A stretch of DNA of 64,000 nucleotides from Strobilurus pachycystidiatus (taxonomy: Eukaryota > Basidiomycota > Agaricomycetes > Agaricales > Physalacriaceae): assembly GCA_019915135.1 (NCBI GenBank), contig JAHLMK010000013.1, positions 1,240,001 through 1,304,000 of the forward strand, read 5' to 3'. Numbering within the stretch: position 1 is the first letter of the stretch; each line of letters opens with the position of its first letter. The notes below the pieces were generated by a model that was not told the origin of the DNA, ran no database searches, and saw nothing but the letters and a program-made list of their open reading frames with translations. The translations under genes were made by a program, and so were the position numbers. Below are positions 51,441-63,685 of the stretch, in pieces.

Positions 51441-54400
51441 CTATGACTTCATCCGTCCTAGCGGGTAAATGCGCCACAGAATTGACTCCTAGGGCTTCAA
51501 GATATTCCTGAAGCGCCGGGAGAGTCTCTACATCATCAAAGGGAAGCCAAGTGCGATCACCCGATGACCATTCAGTCTCGAATGACGCCCGCTTACCCTT
51601 ACCATGATGAGAAACAATGGAACGGATTTTCCATTCAGGTTCGGCCTCGCTGAGGAAGCCAACTTGAGAGTGCAAGCGTCCCGGAAACAATCTATCATCG
51701 TTAGGAACGTGAATTCGAAGTAGCGACGCGTGGAACTTATCATGAATTCCCCTGCTGTTCAATTCAGCAGGCAGATCAAGGTGGAACGAGTTGTTCCCGT
51801 AGTCGTGCAAGATTGTGTAGGGGCCAATGTACTTGGGCGCCAGCTTACGAGCCAGCCCCTTCGGTAGAGTGATGTTTTCGGTTGAAAGATAGACAAGGTC
51901 TCCTTTAGCAAAAGGAGCCTCCCGACGACGTCGGTTAGCGTCTCGAGTCTGCTTGACGCGGGCCGCCAGAATGCTATCGTGAGCGCTCATTATTGCGCTC
52001 CGAATCCGGAAAGCAAAGTTCCGCACGCCAGGATACTTGTGTGTCGAAGGCGAGTTCCACAGAAGAGCCCTAGGAGTACGTCCTGTGTTCAAGAAGAACG
52101 GTGAGTACCCCGTTGACTCTGAACGTGCAGAATTGATCGCAAACTCGATACCAGGCAGACGTGCGAGCCAGTCCTTCTGATCTGGAGAAATGCAGGTCCG
52201 AATCATCTGAGTAACCGTCCGATTGGCGCGTTCTGTAGACCCATCAGATTGAGGATGATAGGCGGTTGACATGTGCATGTTCACGCCAATCAGTTTGTGA
52301 AGTTCACGCCAAAAGTGGCTAGTGAACAACACGTCGCGATCCGAGATTATTCCTTTTGGCAATCCGTGGTGCTTGTAGATTTCATCGAAAACTAGCTCTG
52401 CAACGTCCTTTGCCTTGTAATTAGAACGGCTCGGGATGATGTGAATCATACCAGTTAGCAGGCAAATGACCACTGTGAGTGCATCAAACTCGCCGTCTCG
52501 GTTCTCGTTCACTGGAAGAGGGCCAACGAAGTCGATTCCAATGTATTCCCAGGGATAGGTGGGCACGGGAAGCGAGTGCAGAAGGCCGAAAGGTTTCTGA
52601 TTGTTGGGTTTGCTTCGCTTGCAAGTCATGCAAGTGTCACAGTAAGCCTGAATGTCTTGATTCATGGTTTTCCACCAGACATGATCCCTGAGGTAGGCGC
52701 GAGTCTTCGCCGTTCCAAGGTGAGCTAGTAGAGAGTGCGCCTCAGAGATGATGATTTCACGGAGGGAACGTCCGTCTATGACGACGCGTTCAGGGATGCA
52801 GATCAAGTCGCGATCGTTCTCGCGGAGATAGAGTAGTCCATCGCGCAATGTGAAATTCTTGAAGGACTTCGGAGATTCCAAGACCTTTGAAAACGTCGTG
52901 TCCTGACGGTAGTTCAAACGAACAATATCCAGCAGATTTACTCCGAGCATCTTGTCATTGAGTAAACCCATCAAGGAAACGGGTTCGCCAAGCTCCGGTG
53001 AGCGATCCGAGTAAGCCGCGTAATCCGCGCCTTGCTTTTCGCCGTCAACCACGGCCTTCTCTTGGCCTTTGGACGACTGCTTTTGCTCTTCGTTGAGCAC
53101 CGGATCCATTTCGGACGCGTTCTGTGTGCTAGCAGCAGCACCCGCGCCCTCTGGTTGGACTGGAGGTGGAGATGTAGGGCCGACCATCTTGAACGGCTTC
53201 TTCGCCATGCGCCTAGCAAATTCGGCGCTGGATTCGTCAGTTCGCGGACGCTCGATGGGCACCGTCTCGCCCTCGGCAAGAGGAACCACGCCAATGGCGC
53301 GCCCTCCAGAGCGCGTCATTACCGCGGCTGCTTCAAGACCAACGATAACTGGTCTTGTCAGACCGTTCCTCTCACCTGGCGCGGCAGTCGGAGGATTCTC
53401 CTCATCAAAGAGAGGGAATTCCGAGGGGGAACGGACTGTGCCAGGTGCGTCTTCTGAGTATATGCGTGACAGAGCGTCGCTAAGGACATTGTCCGTCCCA
53501 GGGACATGTATCACCTCGAAATCAAAATCTCCAAGTTGCTCAGCCCAGCGAGCGCGACGCCCACGGAGCACAGGCTGAGTTAACAGCCCCTCAAGGGGCT
53601 TATGGTCAGTGTACCACCTGAAGTGCGTACCCTGCAATAAGTCTCGATATCTTAACATGGTCTCGAGACCCGCTAACATCTCCTGCTCAGTGACATGATA
53701 GTTCTGTTGCGGGGGCGAGAGCTTTGCGCTGTAGAACGCAGCAACGGGCGCTGTCTTCCAGTCATCGCCTTGGCTGACCACCCCTGCAATCCCGCTATAG
53801 CACGCGTCCGTCACCATGTTGATCGGAGGCGCATCTCGCCCGTACTTCAACACAACTCGGCGATGGTCTCGAAACCTCTGCACTTGGGTCTTAACCTCGT
53901 CGAAAGCCCGCTGGTGAGTCGGCGTCCACCGAAAAGCCACATTCGTGCCTGTCAGCTCACTCAAGATACCCATAGGTATCCGAATCTTGGCGACATCATC
54001 CGCCAGAAAGCCTACGGCGCCGTTGAATGACTTCACCATCTCCTTGGAGGTCGGGACCTTCCACTTGGATACTTCGTCAACCTTCAGAGGGTCCATTTTG
54101 ATGCCGTCGCGCCCGACGACATGTCCGAGAAGTGTCACGTCCTTGACAAGGAAGCGGCACTTCTTTTCACCAAGGTAAAATTTTGCATCCTCCAGGATCT
54201 TGAACACGATCTTACAGTGCTCAATGTGCTCTTCCAGCGATCTAGAATAGACGACAATATCGTCGAGGTACACATGCATCCATACACCGATGTATGGGGC
54301 AAACTGATCATTGAGACAAGCTTGGAAACTAGCCGTCGCGTTGCGATCTCCTTGAAGGAGAACGCGACTTTTCATATTTCCAGAAGGCGTACCCACAAGG

Positions 54401-57400
54401 TTACGATCTTCATGCTCAGGGATGGTGCGTAGATTTTCGTACGCATCTTTGAGATCGAGAACGCTGACAAACTCGTGTCCAGCCACGTCGTTCAGGACGC
54501 CACTAATCGGAGGTAGCGGTGCGTCCATGCGAACTGTGTTTGCATTTCGTTCTCGAAGGTCGAACACGCAACGTAACTCTGGTGCATCCTTCGGACGATG
54601 AGGTTTGAAGAGACACAACATCGGGACCGTATTCCTGGCCGTTGACATCTCCCAACGCCCAGTTTCGAGGTAATCATTTCGTTTCTGGACCCATTGATCT
54701 TGTAACGCCTTCGGACAGGTAGAAGGACGCCAACTATACTTTTTCGTGGGATCAATGAGTGGAATTTCATGATTAATACGACGCAACGGAGGTAAGGGTT
54801 GCTTCGATGCTTCCTTGAACAAGCCATGCTGACCGGCCAAATCGTGTAGATGAGTACGGACATCATCCAGGGTCTCGGCGGCAATCTCAGCGACGCGAGC
54901 ATCAATTTTCGTAACATTGATACCCTCAACGGGCACACCCTCGCCACTGCCAATGACAATGTGAGGGTCATTCAGTCCGAATGAAACTTTGTGCTGAAAC
55001 AGGAATGGTGTGCCCAGAATCACGTCGTAACTCGCAATGTTAACGACATCGAAATATCGTCGTTCGGAGATTGTCTGATACTCGAATTGAGGTTGAGTAC
55101 CATAGTTAATCTTCGATTTGGATCCGCTAACGGCCATATGAAGGTCAATCGGCTTCATTAGCTCGGTCGTCTTCAGACCGAGCTGTTCAACTACTTTCGT
55201 CGAAATCAGGTCTGATAACGATCCAGAGTCTATGAGAGCACGACACGAATGGCCGTTGATCTGAACTTCAACCACCAGTGGATGCGGAACAACGCGATTG
55301 AAATCGCGTGCAGAACTCGCATTTCGTTCGACGCGATCAATGCTAGCGGCGCCAATGAAGAGGCCATCAAAGACTTCCTCAGCCACAAGTCCAAGTCTGT
55401 CGAACTCGCCCTCCAATGCAGAGGTACAGTTCACATACTTTCGTTGGATGTGCTTGACATACCAGTTCATCAGGCGGAACTCTGGATGCCTCAGGGACTT
55501 GCGCTCCAGTGAGGCATAGTGCCCGTACTTTGCGTCCGAGATCAACATCGTTGGCGCGGCGCATCCGAATACCTGGAATCGCGGAAAACCGCCCTGGTAT
55601 GTGGCTTGCAATTCTCCCTTTGAGTCGAACGTCTCATTAAGACGTGTAGATAGCAAATGGGCCTCAAGATCCGCAAACGGAGCCTTGTTCAGACATGGTA
55701 AGTCTTCACCAGTTATGACACGATGACAGTACTTGTGATACCATTCAACAGCATCCCCGTACCAGAGGATCTCTGCAGGTACCAACGTGTACTCTGCTCC
55801 GGGCCAATCGAGGACTTCGTCCTCATGATGGTGCGTATCATTTATGATGAAACCATCCACAGTTGCGAATAACGTGAACCTTCCAGAAGTCGGCTCCCGG
55901 ACAAGGTCGCCGGCATACGGCGCCGCCTCATCAAGTCGTCGCTCCCAGTACTCGCCCACAAGATCACCAACTGGTTTGTCTAAGACGTCCGATGGCAATT
56001 CCGTGACCAGCTCAGAAGCTGTGAGTCGTAGGTCTCGCTTGACTATGAAGTCCGTTAACGGGACGTCTAGTTCGTCAATTGCAACATGATTCAACTCAAT
56101 ATTTGTCTGGTTTCCGACATTGCTCGCCATCTTGGTGAGTTCTTCGGCTTCCTTCAGACTGAAGCCAGCCCGAGACGAATAAACCTTTCCAGGCGGACCT
56201 GAAGAGCTTCCAGAAGCCACGACGTTGTTGCGAGGGCAGTTACGACTAACATGACCTCTTTCTTTACAGTTGAAGCAACGACCGTCGGAGAGGAGCTCTT
56301 GACGTTCTTTGTCCGACATCTGTCCTTTGGCAGGTTTTTTGTCTTTTCCGGAGTCGTACTTGCCCTTCTGGCCCTGTACCCATTTCTTGGGTTTGCTAGG
56401 AAGTCCGCTGAGCTCACGCGTCTCATCCTGAAGAGACCGTTTCACAGGAACAGGTGAGTGACCCTTCCTGTTTCGTGGAACGTTGTTATACTTATTATTC
56501 TCAGTATAATCATTCGTTCTACGGGCATTACTCCGTCTAGTGTGCTGACTGTCGCGTTCACGAGCAGCATTAGCGCGACCGAGAGCCGCCTCCACGACCT
56601 CGGCACTGGTAACAACGGCGTCCCAATCGTGGACTTCTTCCGAGATGCCCTGGAGCATCAATTGGTGAGTGATATCACGGCGTATTCCCTTCCAGAGCTT
56701 GAGAACCTTTGCCCTGTCAGACTCATCACCGAGCAGGTGATACAGGTTCTCCAGCTCGTGAGCATACACCTTGATACGACGGTCACCCTGATAACACTCA
56801 GATATCTTCTTACGAAGACGCGAACGGAAGTCCCGAGGGAAGCAGTAGTTCACCATCTCCTTGAAGAAGGTAGGCAAGTTCCATTTGTGGTATTCCTTGC
56901 TAACGACCACATCATAGAAGTCGCGAGCCGTTCCATCAAGGAATCGAGAGATATTATACACATCTCTTTTTCGTTTGTCACCTAGGACGTCGACATACGC
57001 ATAGCAGTCTTGCATGAAGCGATGTACCGTGCCCACATTATCCGTACCGTTGTACGTCTTCGGGTCGATGGGCTTTCGCAGGCGAACAGACCTCTTAGTC
57101 TTTTTCGAAGACTTGTGATGACGATGGCGCCGATGCTTTCCACGTAAGTGCCTTCCAGCACCATGCGACGACCGAGAAGTTTCAGACTCATCTGATGAAG
57201 AATCAGAAGACGAATCCGACTCGGATGAAGACTCGCTCGAGGACGAGGAGGACGATGAAGACGAGGAAGAGGGCGGCGAGCCGCCCTTCTTAGCCCTCTT
57301 CTTCTTCGAATCCTTCCTATTGAATCCATCAAGCGCTCGACCCAAGAAGCTCTTAGGATCAAACTGATGCGCGGCACCAGCGGGATCCATGGACTTATGG

Positions 57401-58626
57401 CGTGTCGGGATCTGAGACGGGTCGCGCGTGGCGCTCTTCCCTTTGGACACAGATGGTAATACCTCGATGTCTTCAGACTGAAGAGTATGCTCACGCTCTT
57501 TCTTCTCCTTCTGTCTAGCACGTTTCTCGGCCTTGAATTTCTTCTTGGCCAATTTCTCCGAGTCCTCAGGACCTTCGGAGATTTCGACTCGAATCGGAGT
57601 CGATTCGGACCCGCCAGCTTTCTTAGCGCCGTTGTTATTGTTACCGGTAACGATATTCTCGTATATAGCGCGCTGTACAGCAGGGTCAATCTGAGAGAAG
57701 ATTTCGAATTGCTCAAGCAATTTCTTCTGGACTTCAGGATCCAATTCATGGTCTGAGATTCCGGGGATACCACGCCCACGGAACTCGACAGTCTTTCCCT
57801 TGGTATAGGTATCAGACGGGCCTGCAACAGGCTCTTCTCTCTCAGGTTCAGGTTCAGCAATGGGCTGAGCTACGGCTGTCTCCTTGACAGGCATCTTGGA
57901 TCCAGGGATGATCTGGGGCATGCGACGAATTTCTTCTTCACGAGCCTTCTGCTTCTTGAGAATTTTGAGCGCTTCCTGCTCTTCCGCACGCTCAGCAGCT
58001 GCTTGCGCTTCGACATCCCTTTCAGGCTCATCAGGCTCGGACTCGTGGTCAGATTCAAGAACACTATCAATTGATGTATTGACTACATCATTTGTAACCT
58101 GAGTAGGCGAAGGGGGCGGGACAAAAGGAGGCACAGGCCTCATTCCATCTAGCCCTTCTTGGATGTTGTGAATCAATGAGCCCAATCGAGCACCAACGTC
58201 CGAGAGGTCTTGGCGCCGTTCAGCACGTCGATCCTCAGACGTCGGTTTGGTTGCTTCCTTGTGAGAAGGCTTGTGAGCATCGCCCGTAACGGGGAGCTCG
58301 GACTGGGTCAAATGCCCTGTGTCCTCTACTGGGACCTTCACGGCTCCACCCGGCTGTTCACCAAGGTGGGCACCGCTGCCATCGGCATGATTAGCCGGAA
58401 CGTCGGCCTCGCCAACTGTGTCAACGGGCGGGAGCCCGAAGACGGCCAGGTTGGGCGACCCATCACGTCTGATGGGTGCGATAAAATTTTCTGAGGGGTC
58501 ATCAGCACTGGGGGGAGTAACGATGGACTCACCTTGAGCGGATGACGCCGGGGCCTCCTCGGCATTACGCCGGGAGCGCAGGTTGTAGCGCTCATCGCGC
58601 TTTTTCGGGTTCTGGTTGTCGGACAT
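51441..58626 (-). CDS. Gag-Pol polyprotein, element 3 (single continuous frame)
   Basis: From ATG 58626. Residue positions are approximate. 1-460: charged, with a run of Ser/Asp/Glu near 455-490 and a His/Lys-rich stretch. About 525-690: gag capsid-like domain (RDVYNISRFLDGTARDFYDV). About 785: knuckle CFNCKERGHVSRNC. 810-1120: unusual extra region (see findings). 1125: protease ALIDSGSLSDL. 1290-1500: RT with LLQGDRNATASFQ and YLDDIVVYS. 1675: RNase H YTDHKPLEG. 1960-2010: H-H-C-C (AHLGTAKTRAYLRDH ... CDTCMTC). 2030-2140: DDE residues in IDFVGPLP, IISDRDVLF and HPQSDGSTERANR. About 2340: chromodomain-like WSSGDRTWLPFDD. The frame runs on into the third ORF without a stop; the 5' limit given for the polyprotein (51441) is my estimate of where conserved sequence ends. 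Confidence 0.93.
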
Positions 58627-58777
58627 GGTAGTGAGAACGGGTGAGGAACGAAGCAGAGTGGTGACAGAGCGAAGCTGAGGTCGGTGCCGGTTGATCAGAC
58701 CAGTGTCGTCCAGGGGCTACGCGATGTCGGGTTACGGTAGTTCGAAGCTGTCGAGTAGCTTTGTCGAGTCAAAAATA

Positions 58778-59001
58778 TGTGACGATGGCGTCCGGAAGGA
58801 AGTCGTCGGCACAGAGTTCGATCGGAGTGACTGTTTGAAAGTAACTCGATTCAAGATAAGCTGGGTCTTTTTAATCTAGGTGTCGACTATATATACTGTA
58901 TCAAGATAGGAGCTCGGAATAAAGTAAGAATAAGTAATAAAAATAGAACACGGCATCTATGGTAATGAACGGAACAAGCGTCGGAGGACGCGATCGTTAC
59001 A
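58778..59001 (-). repeat. 5' LTR of element 3
   Basis: 224 bp, same sequence as 50128-50351. The internal side reads TATTTTTGACTCGACAAAG; no canonical TGG-initiated tRNA primer site is visible. Confidence 0.96.
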
Positions 59002-59236
59002 CCCGTACCCCCACCATCGTTGCTCCCGCCGTCGACCCCAGCCGAATGCAGGACCATCCCGCCTCGCTGCTCCACCCTTGCCAAGCTCCAGAATCCTCCG
59101 GTCAGAGGCGCATCAAACCCGCGAGCGGTTGCCGGGTGAGTTGTCGCTTATGGCTAGTTCTGCGCAGTCCGACCAACCCAGTTCAGCAGCTCGGCTCGAC
59201 GGCAGCGTCCTTGCGACCATGAGAAGTATTGAGATG

Positions 59237-59514
59237 GCCGTGGTTTTGTCCTTTTGGTGAGCCATTGATTGGGGCTTGCCCGGCGCGGACTGATCCGTCG
59301 ACCATGGACTCAGAGGCGCGGCACCACTGAACGCTTTTACTTTGCCGCCAATTCAAACATCAGTTTCCAGCAGTTGCCAAGAGGGATTTAGACGGTGGTT
59401 GTTTTGTTCTCTGGTGAGCCGTCAATTGGGGCTTGCTCAACGTGGACCAAACTATTGGCTAGAGGCCCAGAGGCGCGCCCCCTGTGATTTGCCGCCAATC
59501 TAAACATCGGCTTT
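59237..59514 (+). repeat. Diverged tandem duplication, about 158-bp period
   Basis: GTGGTTTTGTCC..TTGGTGAGCC then ATTGGGGCTTGC, CAGAGGCGCG, TTTGCCGCCAAT and AAACATC recur in the same order from 59395. Confidence 0.7.
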
Positions 59515-59883
59515 CCACCGCGCACAAGGGCAGCATAACTCATTCCTTATAGCCAGCAGTCGCCAGTGAGTCGCATATTCTGACTAGTTCGACGCGTCTT
59601 ATCCAATACAATGCTAGGCAGCAAATCAGCCTCGACATCGTATCATCCCTTCCGGTACTGCTCCCGCCCCAAGAGCTCCTCTTGCCATCAACAACCAAGC
59701 CTTTTTCGAAAAGCAGACAACGACGGAGAGCTTGCGTGCCAGCAAGCGGGGCTTGTATTGAGTTAAGGTACTGCTGTCGAATTCTTACAATAGATACCAA
59801 ATACCGCTATGCGACGGTCGTCTATCGGCCCTATGGGCCGTGTGGTTATAAAGTCTGAGTGCAAAGTTCAACTACGCGCATCT

Positions 59884-59952
59884 GCATGCCCGGGTGTGGG
59901 TGTGCATGCCCGAGTGTGGGTGTGCGCGCTCTGAGCTGCTGTGGATGTGTTC
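59884..59952 (-). repeat. About 70-bp inverted repeat, right arm
   Basis: GCATGCCCGGGTGTGGGTGT, GCATGCCCGAGTGTGGGTGT and GCTGCTGTGGATGTGTTC form the reverse complement of the arm at 49965-50036 with few differences. Confidence 0.75.
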
Positions 59953-60074
59953 AAAGTTGTCTTTACTCCAGCCTATTCGACCTACCCTAGAGCACTATAA
60001 AATTGCTATTACGACGTTGCAAAGGGTCATGCCTCTCATATCGACTGTTTATCGTTACTGACAGGAATCTTCAG

Positions 60075-61406
60075 GCGTGGGGCGTGCTGTGCGATGCGGA
60101 TGCGACCACTGTCGTCATCAACTTTGGATCGAAAGAGTGCATCGGAATCCGCCACAGAGGAACCAGGACACTCGCTCTGTCCCATTGTTACGACGTCAGA
60201 TTTCAGGCAGGCGGCAAGAAGGCCTCAACGCAATGGTCCTTGCCACCGCCGCGACGAATTCGAGTAGGAATGACCATCTGGTCCGTTCTGGAACTCGCTG
60301 GACGTTGTCAATTGATGCAAATGGCATCTTCGAAGCGCGGAAGCTTCCCAGATTCATATTTTCTACATCCGACATTTGCCGCACAGGCTAGGCCAGGCCA
60401 CTGGGACGCCAGGACCGATCATCGTGTAAGTGTGGTCATTTTAATTGATCTGCGGGGACTTATGAGCCTTTCGCAAGTCCGACTTGCAGCTGTATGGACG
60501 CTCTAGCGTGAGTCAATTCACCTGTGCTAAGCCATACGCAGCTCAATTCCATTGAAAACAGGATGTTTTGCTGAATATCTATCTTCGAGCCGCACGACCA
60601 CTCACGCTACTGTTGCCAGCCGAAGAGCTTCCATCCTGTTTGAGGACCCTCTGCGCTCGCGAGTACCGTACGCTCGTGCTTCAGCTAAAGAATCTATCAC
60701 ATCGGTACGATCTAGGCCACAAAACGCCTGCATTTCAGCCTTCTACCCCGGCGACAGTTCTTCTCTCTGGAAAGATTCATCGTGATCCGTTAAACGACTG
60801 GCACGAGCTATCCGAGTGTCACTTCCGGTCCGAGGAACATCCGGATGGTGTGTACCTCAACCATCCCTTTGCCGCCTACATCGCATTTGGACGTAGTGGG
60901 AGGACACTGATTGAGGAATTTGGCATCCGCGAGGAAATTCAAGATTCCTCGGCCGAATCCTGTGTACCCCGATGCTTTGGGCTTTTCCGGGCCATGTGGC
61001 CAGGTGATGAAGCATCATCACACGGAAACCCTGGGTGGCCCCAGAGTATCACCTTTGTCTTCATGGAGAAGTATCGCGAAACAACTCTTACCGAGTGGAG
61101 AGCGAACAACGTACACATCCCTGACCGGGTGAAACTGTGAGCTTTCACTGTTTCTTGCCACACGGACCAAGGCTAACACGTCTCAGATATAAGAAGCTCA
61201 TAAAAGAAGTTTTATCAAAGTTCCATCAAGCTGGATTCATCCACGGCAACATCTGCAGCATGAACGACATCTTGATCGACGATAAGCTGACTCCACCAGG
61301 CTTCAAGTTAAACAATCTCGCTTCGGCTAGGCGCAATAAGTTACATGATGATGATGGTGTACTTCAGGACAGAAACGCGTTGGAGGCTGTCCTTCGGCAG
61401 TGGTAA
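60075..61406 (+). pseudogene. Kinase-like paralog, 5' truncated and catalytically degenerate
   Basis: The first recognisable exon starts at 60075 after CAG with AWGVLCDADATTVVINFGS and IGIRHRGTRTLALS. It matches the second exon of the convergent gene at 61419-63640 (AWVNAVRVDATVIIFDCGN, IGIRHRTSQTLLLS). The equivalent of that gene's roughly 320-residue first exon is absent. Later parts (60553-61139; 61186-61406) resemble a kinase C-lobe: VFMEKYRETTLTEW, then FIHGNICSMNDILIDD and FKLNNLASA, where HRD and DFG would lie. The catalytic Asp is Asn and DFG is lost. It reads as a pseudokinase or a decaying copy. Exon joins before 60568 are unclear. Confidence 0.6.
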
Positions 61407-61418
61407 ATAGTGGGATTA

Positions 61419-63640
61419 TCAGTAGTTGTCCATAATCAAAGTCTCGATATCGTCAGCCATACTGTCCCGACCAATCACGGGATCTAAATCAACATTCTGA
61501 CCACTGAGGAAGAGGTTCAAACGCCTCCGCTCCAATATAAAGTCATTCGGTATCGCCACAAGACTTGCACAATCAAAGTCTATGACAGAAATGCGGCCCT
61601 TCACATCGACGAGCAAGTTCCAGGATCTCAGATCGCGGTGCAGGACACCGGCTGCGTGAATCGCTTCAAATGTCGACGTCAATTCCTTCCTGCAGTGAAC
61701 AGTCAGTTCTTGAACACGCCTATGTATTCCAAGGATACGTACTTCTCTTGTGCACTCAGGGAGATCTTTAGATTCCCCTCTCGCCGACGCATGGCGAGAG
61801 GGACTCCGGCATCACTTAGAACCATTGCCCCCACGTTTCGATCGCCATCTTGGAAGAACCCGAAAACGAGAGGTATTCCCGTTACATTTGCCGCGCTTAG
61901 GTGTAGATAGATCGTGTACTCATGACGAAGGCGACAAAGTTGCTCCCGTGTCGTCGCCAGCTTGAGAACCAGACCAGGAAGGGAACGACCGGTCAAATCC
62001 GCTCGATACACCTCACCGGTAGCTCCGTGTCCGAGCCTCTCCCCGATGGTCAAGATTACATACTCTCGACTTGAGTACTTCGGCTTTCGGGGACTGCCAG
62101 GTTTTAGTAGGATCGAAGGCGACGGTGAGTTGTACAAGCCAAAACAAAGATATAGCGCAAGGGCAGGACGTTCGAATAGTTTCAGAATTGCCTTCAACGA
62201 TTGAGTAACAAGACCGTTGCAAGTCAAAAGAAAATAACGGACCTTTGTCTGTGGTGCCGTCATGTCTTGACTTCGGGTGGCGACAGGCACTACGCGCGCT
62301 GCTGCTCCTTTGACGGTTTTTCGCTTTTTTCCGCCGCCACTGTTCGCCTCCTCACCACTAGGAGGAGGGCGCTTTCCAGACGCGGAAGGACGCGCCTCAG
62401 ATGCTAGTTCACAGCGCTGCAGGACGTCTCGCACGATACCGAAGTGAAGGCCCAGCCACAAACGCCCGTACGCGACTGAGCCCTCGCCCGCCTCACGTGT
62501 ATCAATCAAGCGCGACAGTAGCAAAGTCTGGCTCGTTCTGTGCCGTATGCCAATTCGAACGAAGTTGCCGCAGTCAAATATGATGACGGTAGCATCGACA
62601 CGAACTGCATTGACCCATGCCTACGTGTATATTAGAGCATAACACATCAATAGGAGCGAAGTACTGACTCTTTGAATGTAGCGTTCCGGAAGTTCTCTCC
62701 AGGACTCAGACTCTGGAGCGGGAACGTTGATGACACCAGGTTTATAAAAAGCGGCAAGAGGGGTTCTCGCAGAGCGACCGGTACGCCGTAATGTCCGGTC
62801 TTGGGGGATGGCCTTAAGCGGAGGAAGCGTCCACAAGGGCGCTGGACTGTCGGGAGGCGTCTCGGCCCGTGCTAAAGGTGCCGCGTATTCCGTTGTGGAG
62901 TTTAAAAGCCACGGAAAGTTTGGCGACCTGTCTCCAGCGACCAGTTTCTCCATATCGCGGAGTAGCTGGTGCGCCGCAGGAGGAAAGAACATTCCCACCG
63001 CCCAGTGGCGAAGATAGTCTGAAAGCTGGAGAAGCTTCTCCTGGTTGTGGGGACGGAACCGTTTGAGAATTTGTTGATTAGTCGGATCACGAAAATGAGA
63101 CACGAGGAGAAAATGGTGTTGGACCAGAAAGTCGTCGGATACAGAGGGTTCGCATGTTTCTACGATAGCGCTCTGATACCAAAAGATGGGACTGAGGCTG
63201 TTTGGCTGATCAGGATGGATCAAGACAGCCGCAGACGCTGCGCTGGCGCAGTAGCCGACGTAGGTACTTTGCAATTTGGCCAATTCGGGGGCAGTCGAGA
63301 TTTTGCTCGCCTTTTTGTAGGGTTCTGCGGGTAGGGTGAGATGGTCTTCAATGATACTAGCTGAAGGAATCTCCGATAAGCAAGTGTCGACCGCTCTGGA
63401 GAGGTCGCCTATGAGAGAAGGTATGGGCATGATGCGCTTCAAAATAAGCTTTTCGTCGAGATGCGTGTCCAGGAAGTGACAGACGTGTTGAGACCGCGTC
63501 GGTATTGGGGCATCATCGGATCCAAACGTTGGGAGAGCGAACGCAAGAAACCGGTCTTGGCGTGGATGCCCGGACGATGCCATGCAAGCTGGTATGTCGA
63601 AAGAAACAAAACGAACCAATGAGCCACGTGTCGCCATCAT
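61419..63640 (-). CDS. Protein kinase-like protein with long N-terminal domain
   Basis: Exons by eye: start to 62669 (ATG 63640 or 63637, MATRGSLVRFVSFD; an upstream ATG at 63685 also exists), 62620-62243, 62191-61743, 61689-61419, with introns of 48, 51 and 53 nt. The 51-nt one is in frame and could be retained. The N-terminal roughly 340 residues are of unknown fold (HFLDTHLDEKLILKRIMPIP). A short domain follows (VDATVIIFDCGN), then a basic nuclear-type stretch (GGGKKRKTVKG). The kinase part has the Gly-rich loop GERLGHGATGEVYRA, Lys in LVLKLA, catalytic loop VLHRDLRSWNLLVD and DFD in VIDFDCA. It lacks most of the C-lobe after DFD, as in small basidiomycete HRDLRxxN kinases. Substrate unknown. 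It converges tail-to-tail with its paralog, 12 bp apart. Confidence 0.75.
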
Positions 63641-63685
63641 TCTCACGCATGTCGCCGAAGCTCGGCCCATGCTCGGCCTGAACAT

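Larger units (their letters stand above)
50128..59001 (-). mobile_element. Ty3/gypsy LTR retrotransposon, element 3 (complete, 8.87 kb)
   Basis: Complete minus-strand element with 224-bp LTRs that look identical (50128-50351 and 58778-59001) and target duplication CCCGT (50123-50127 and 59002-59006). One uninterrupted frame from ATG 58626 to 50380 (2748 codons) covers gag, protease, RT, RNase H, integrase and a further C-terminal ORF. Intact coding sequence and identical LTRs indicate a young, possibly active copy. Confidence 0.97.
59002..60063. other. Non-coding flank of element 3 with repeats
   Basis: No supported gene. It holds a diverged tandem duplication (59237/59395) and the right arm of the inverted repeat. 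Confidence 0.5.
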
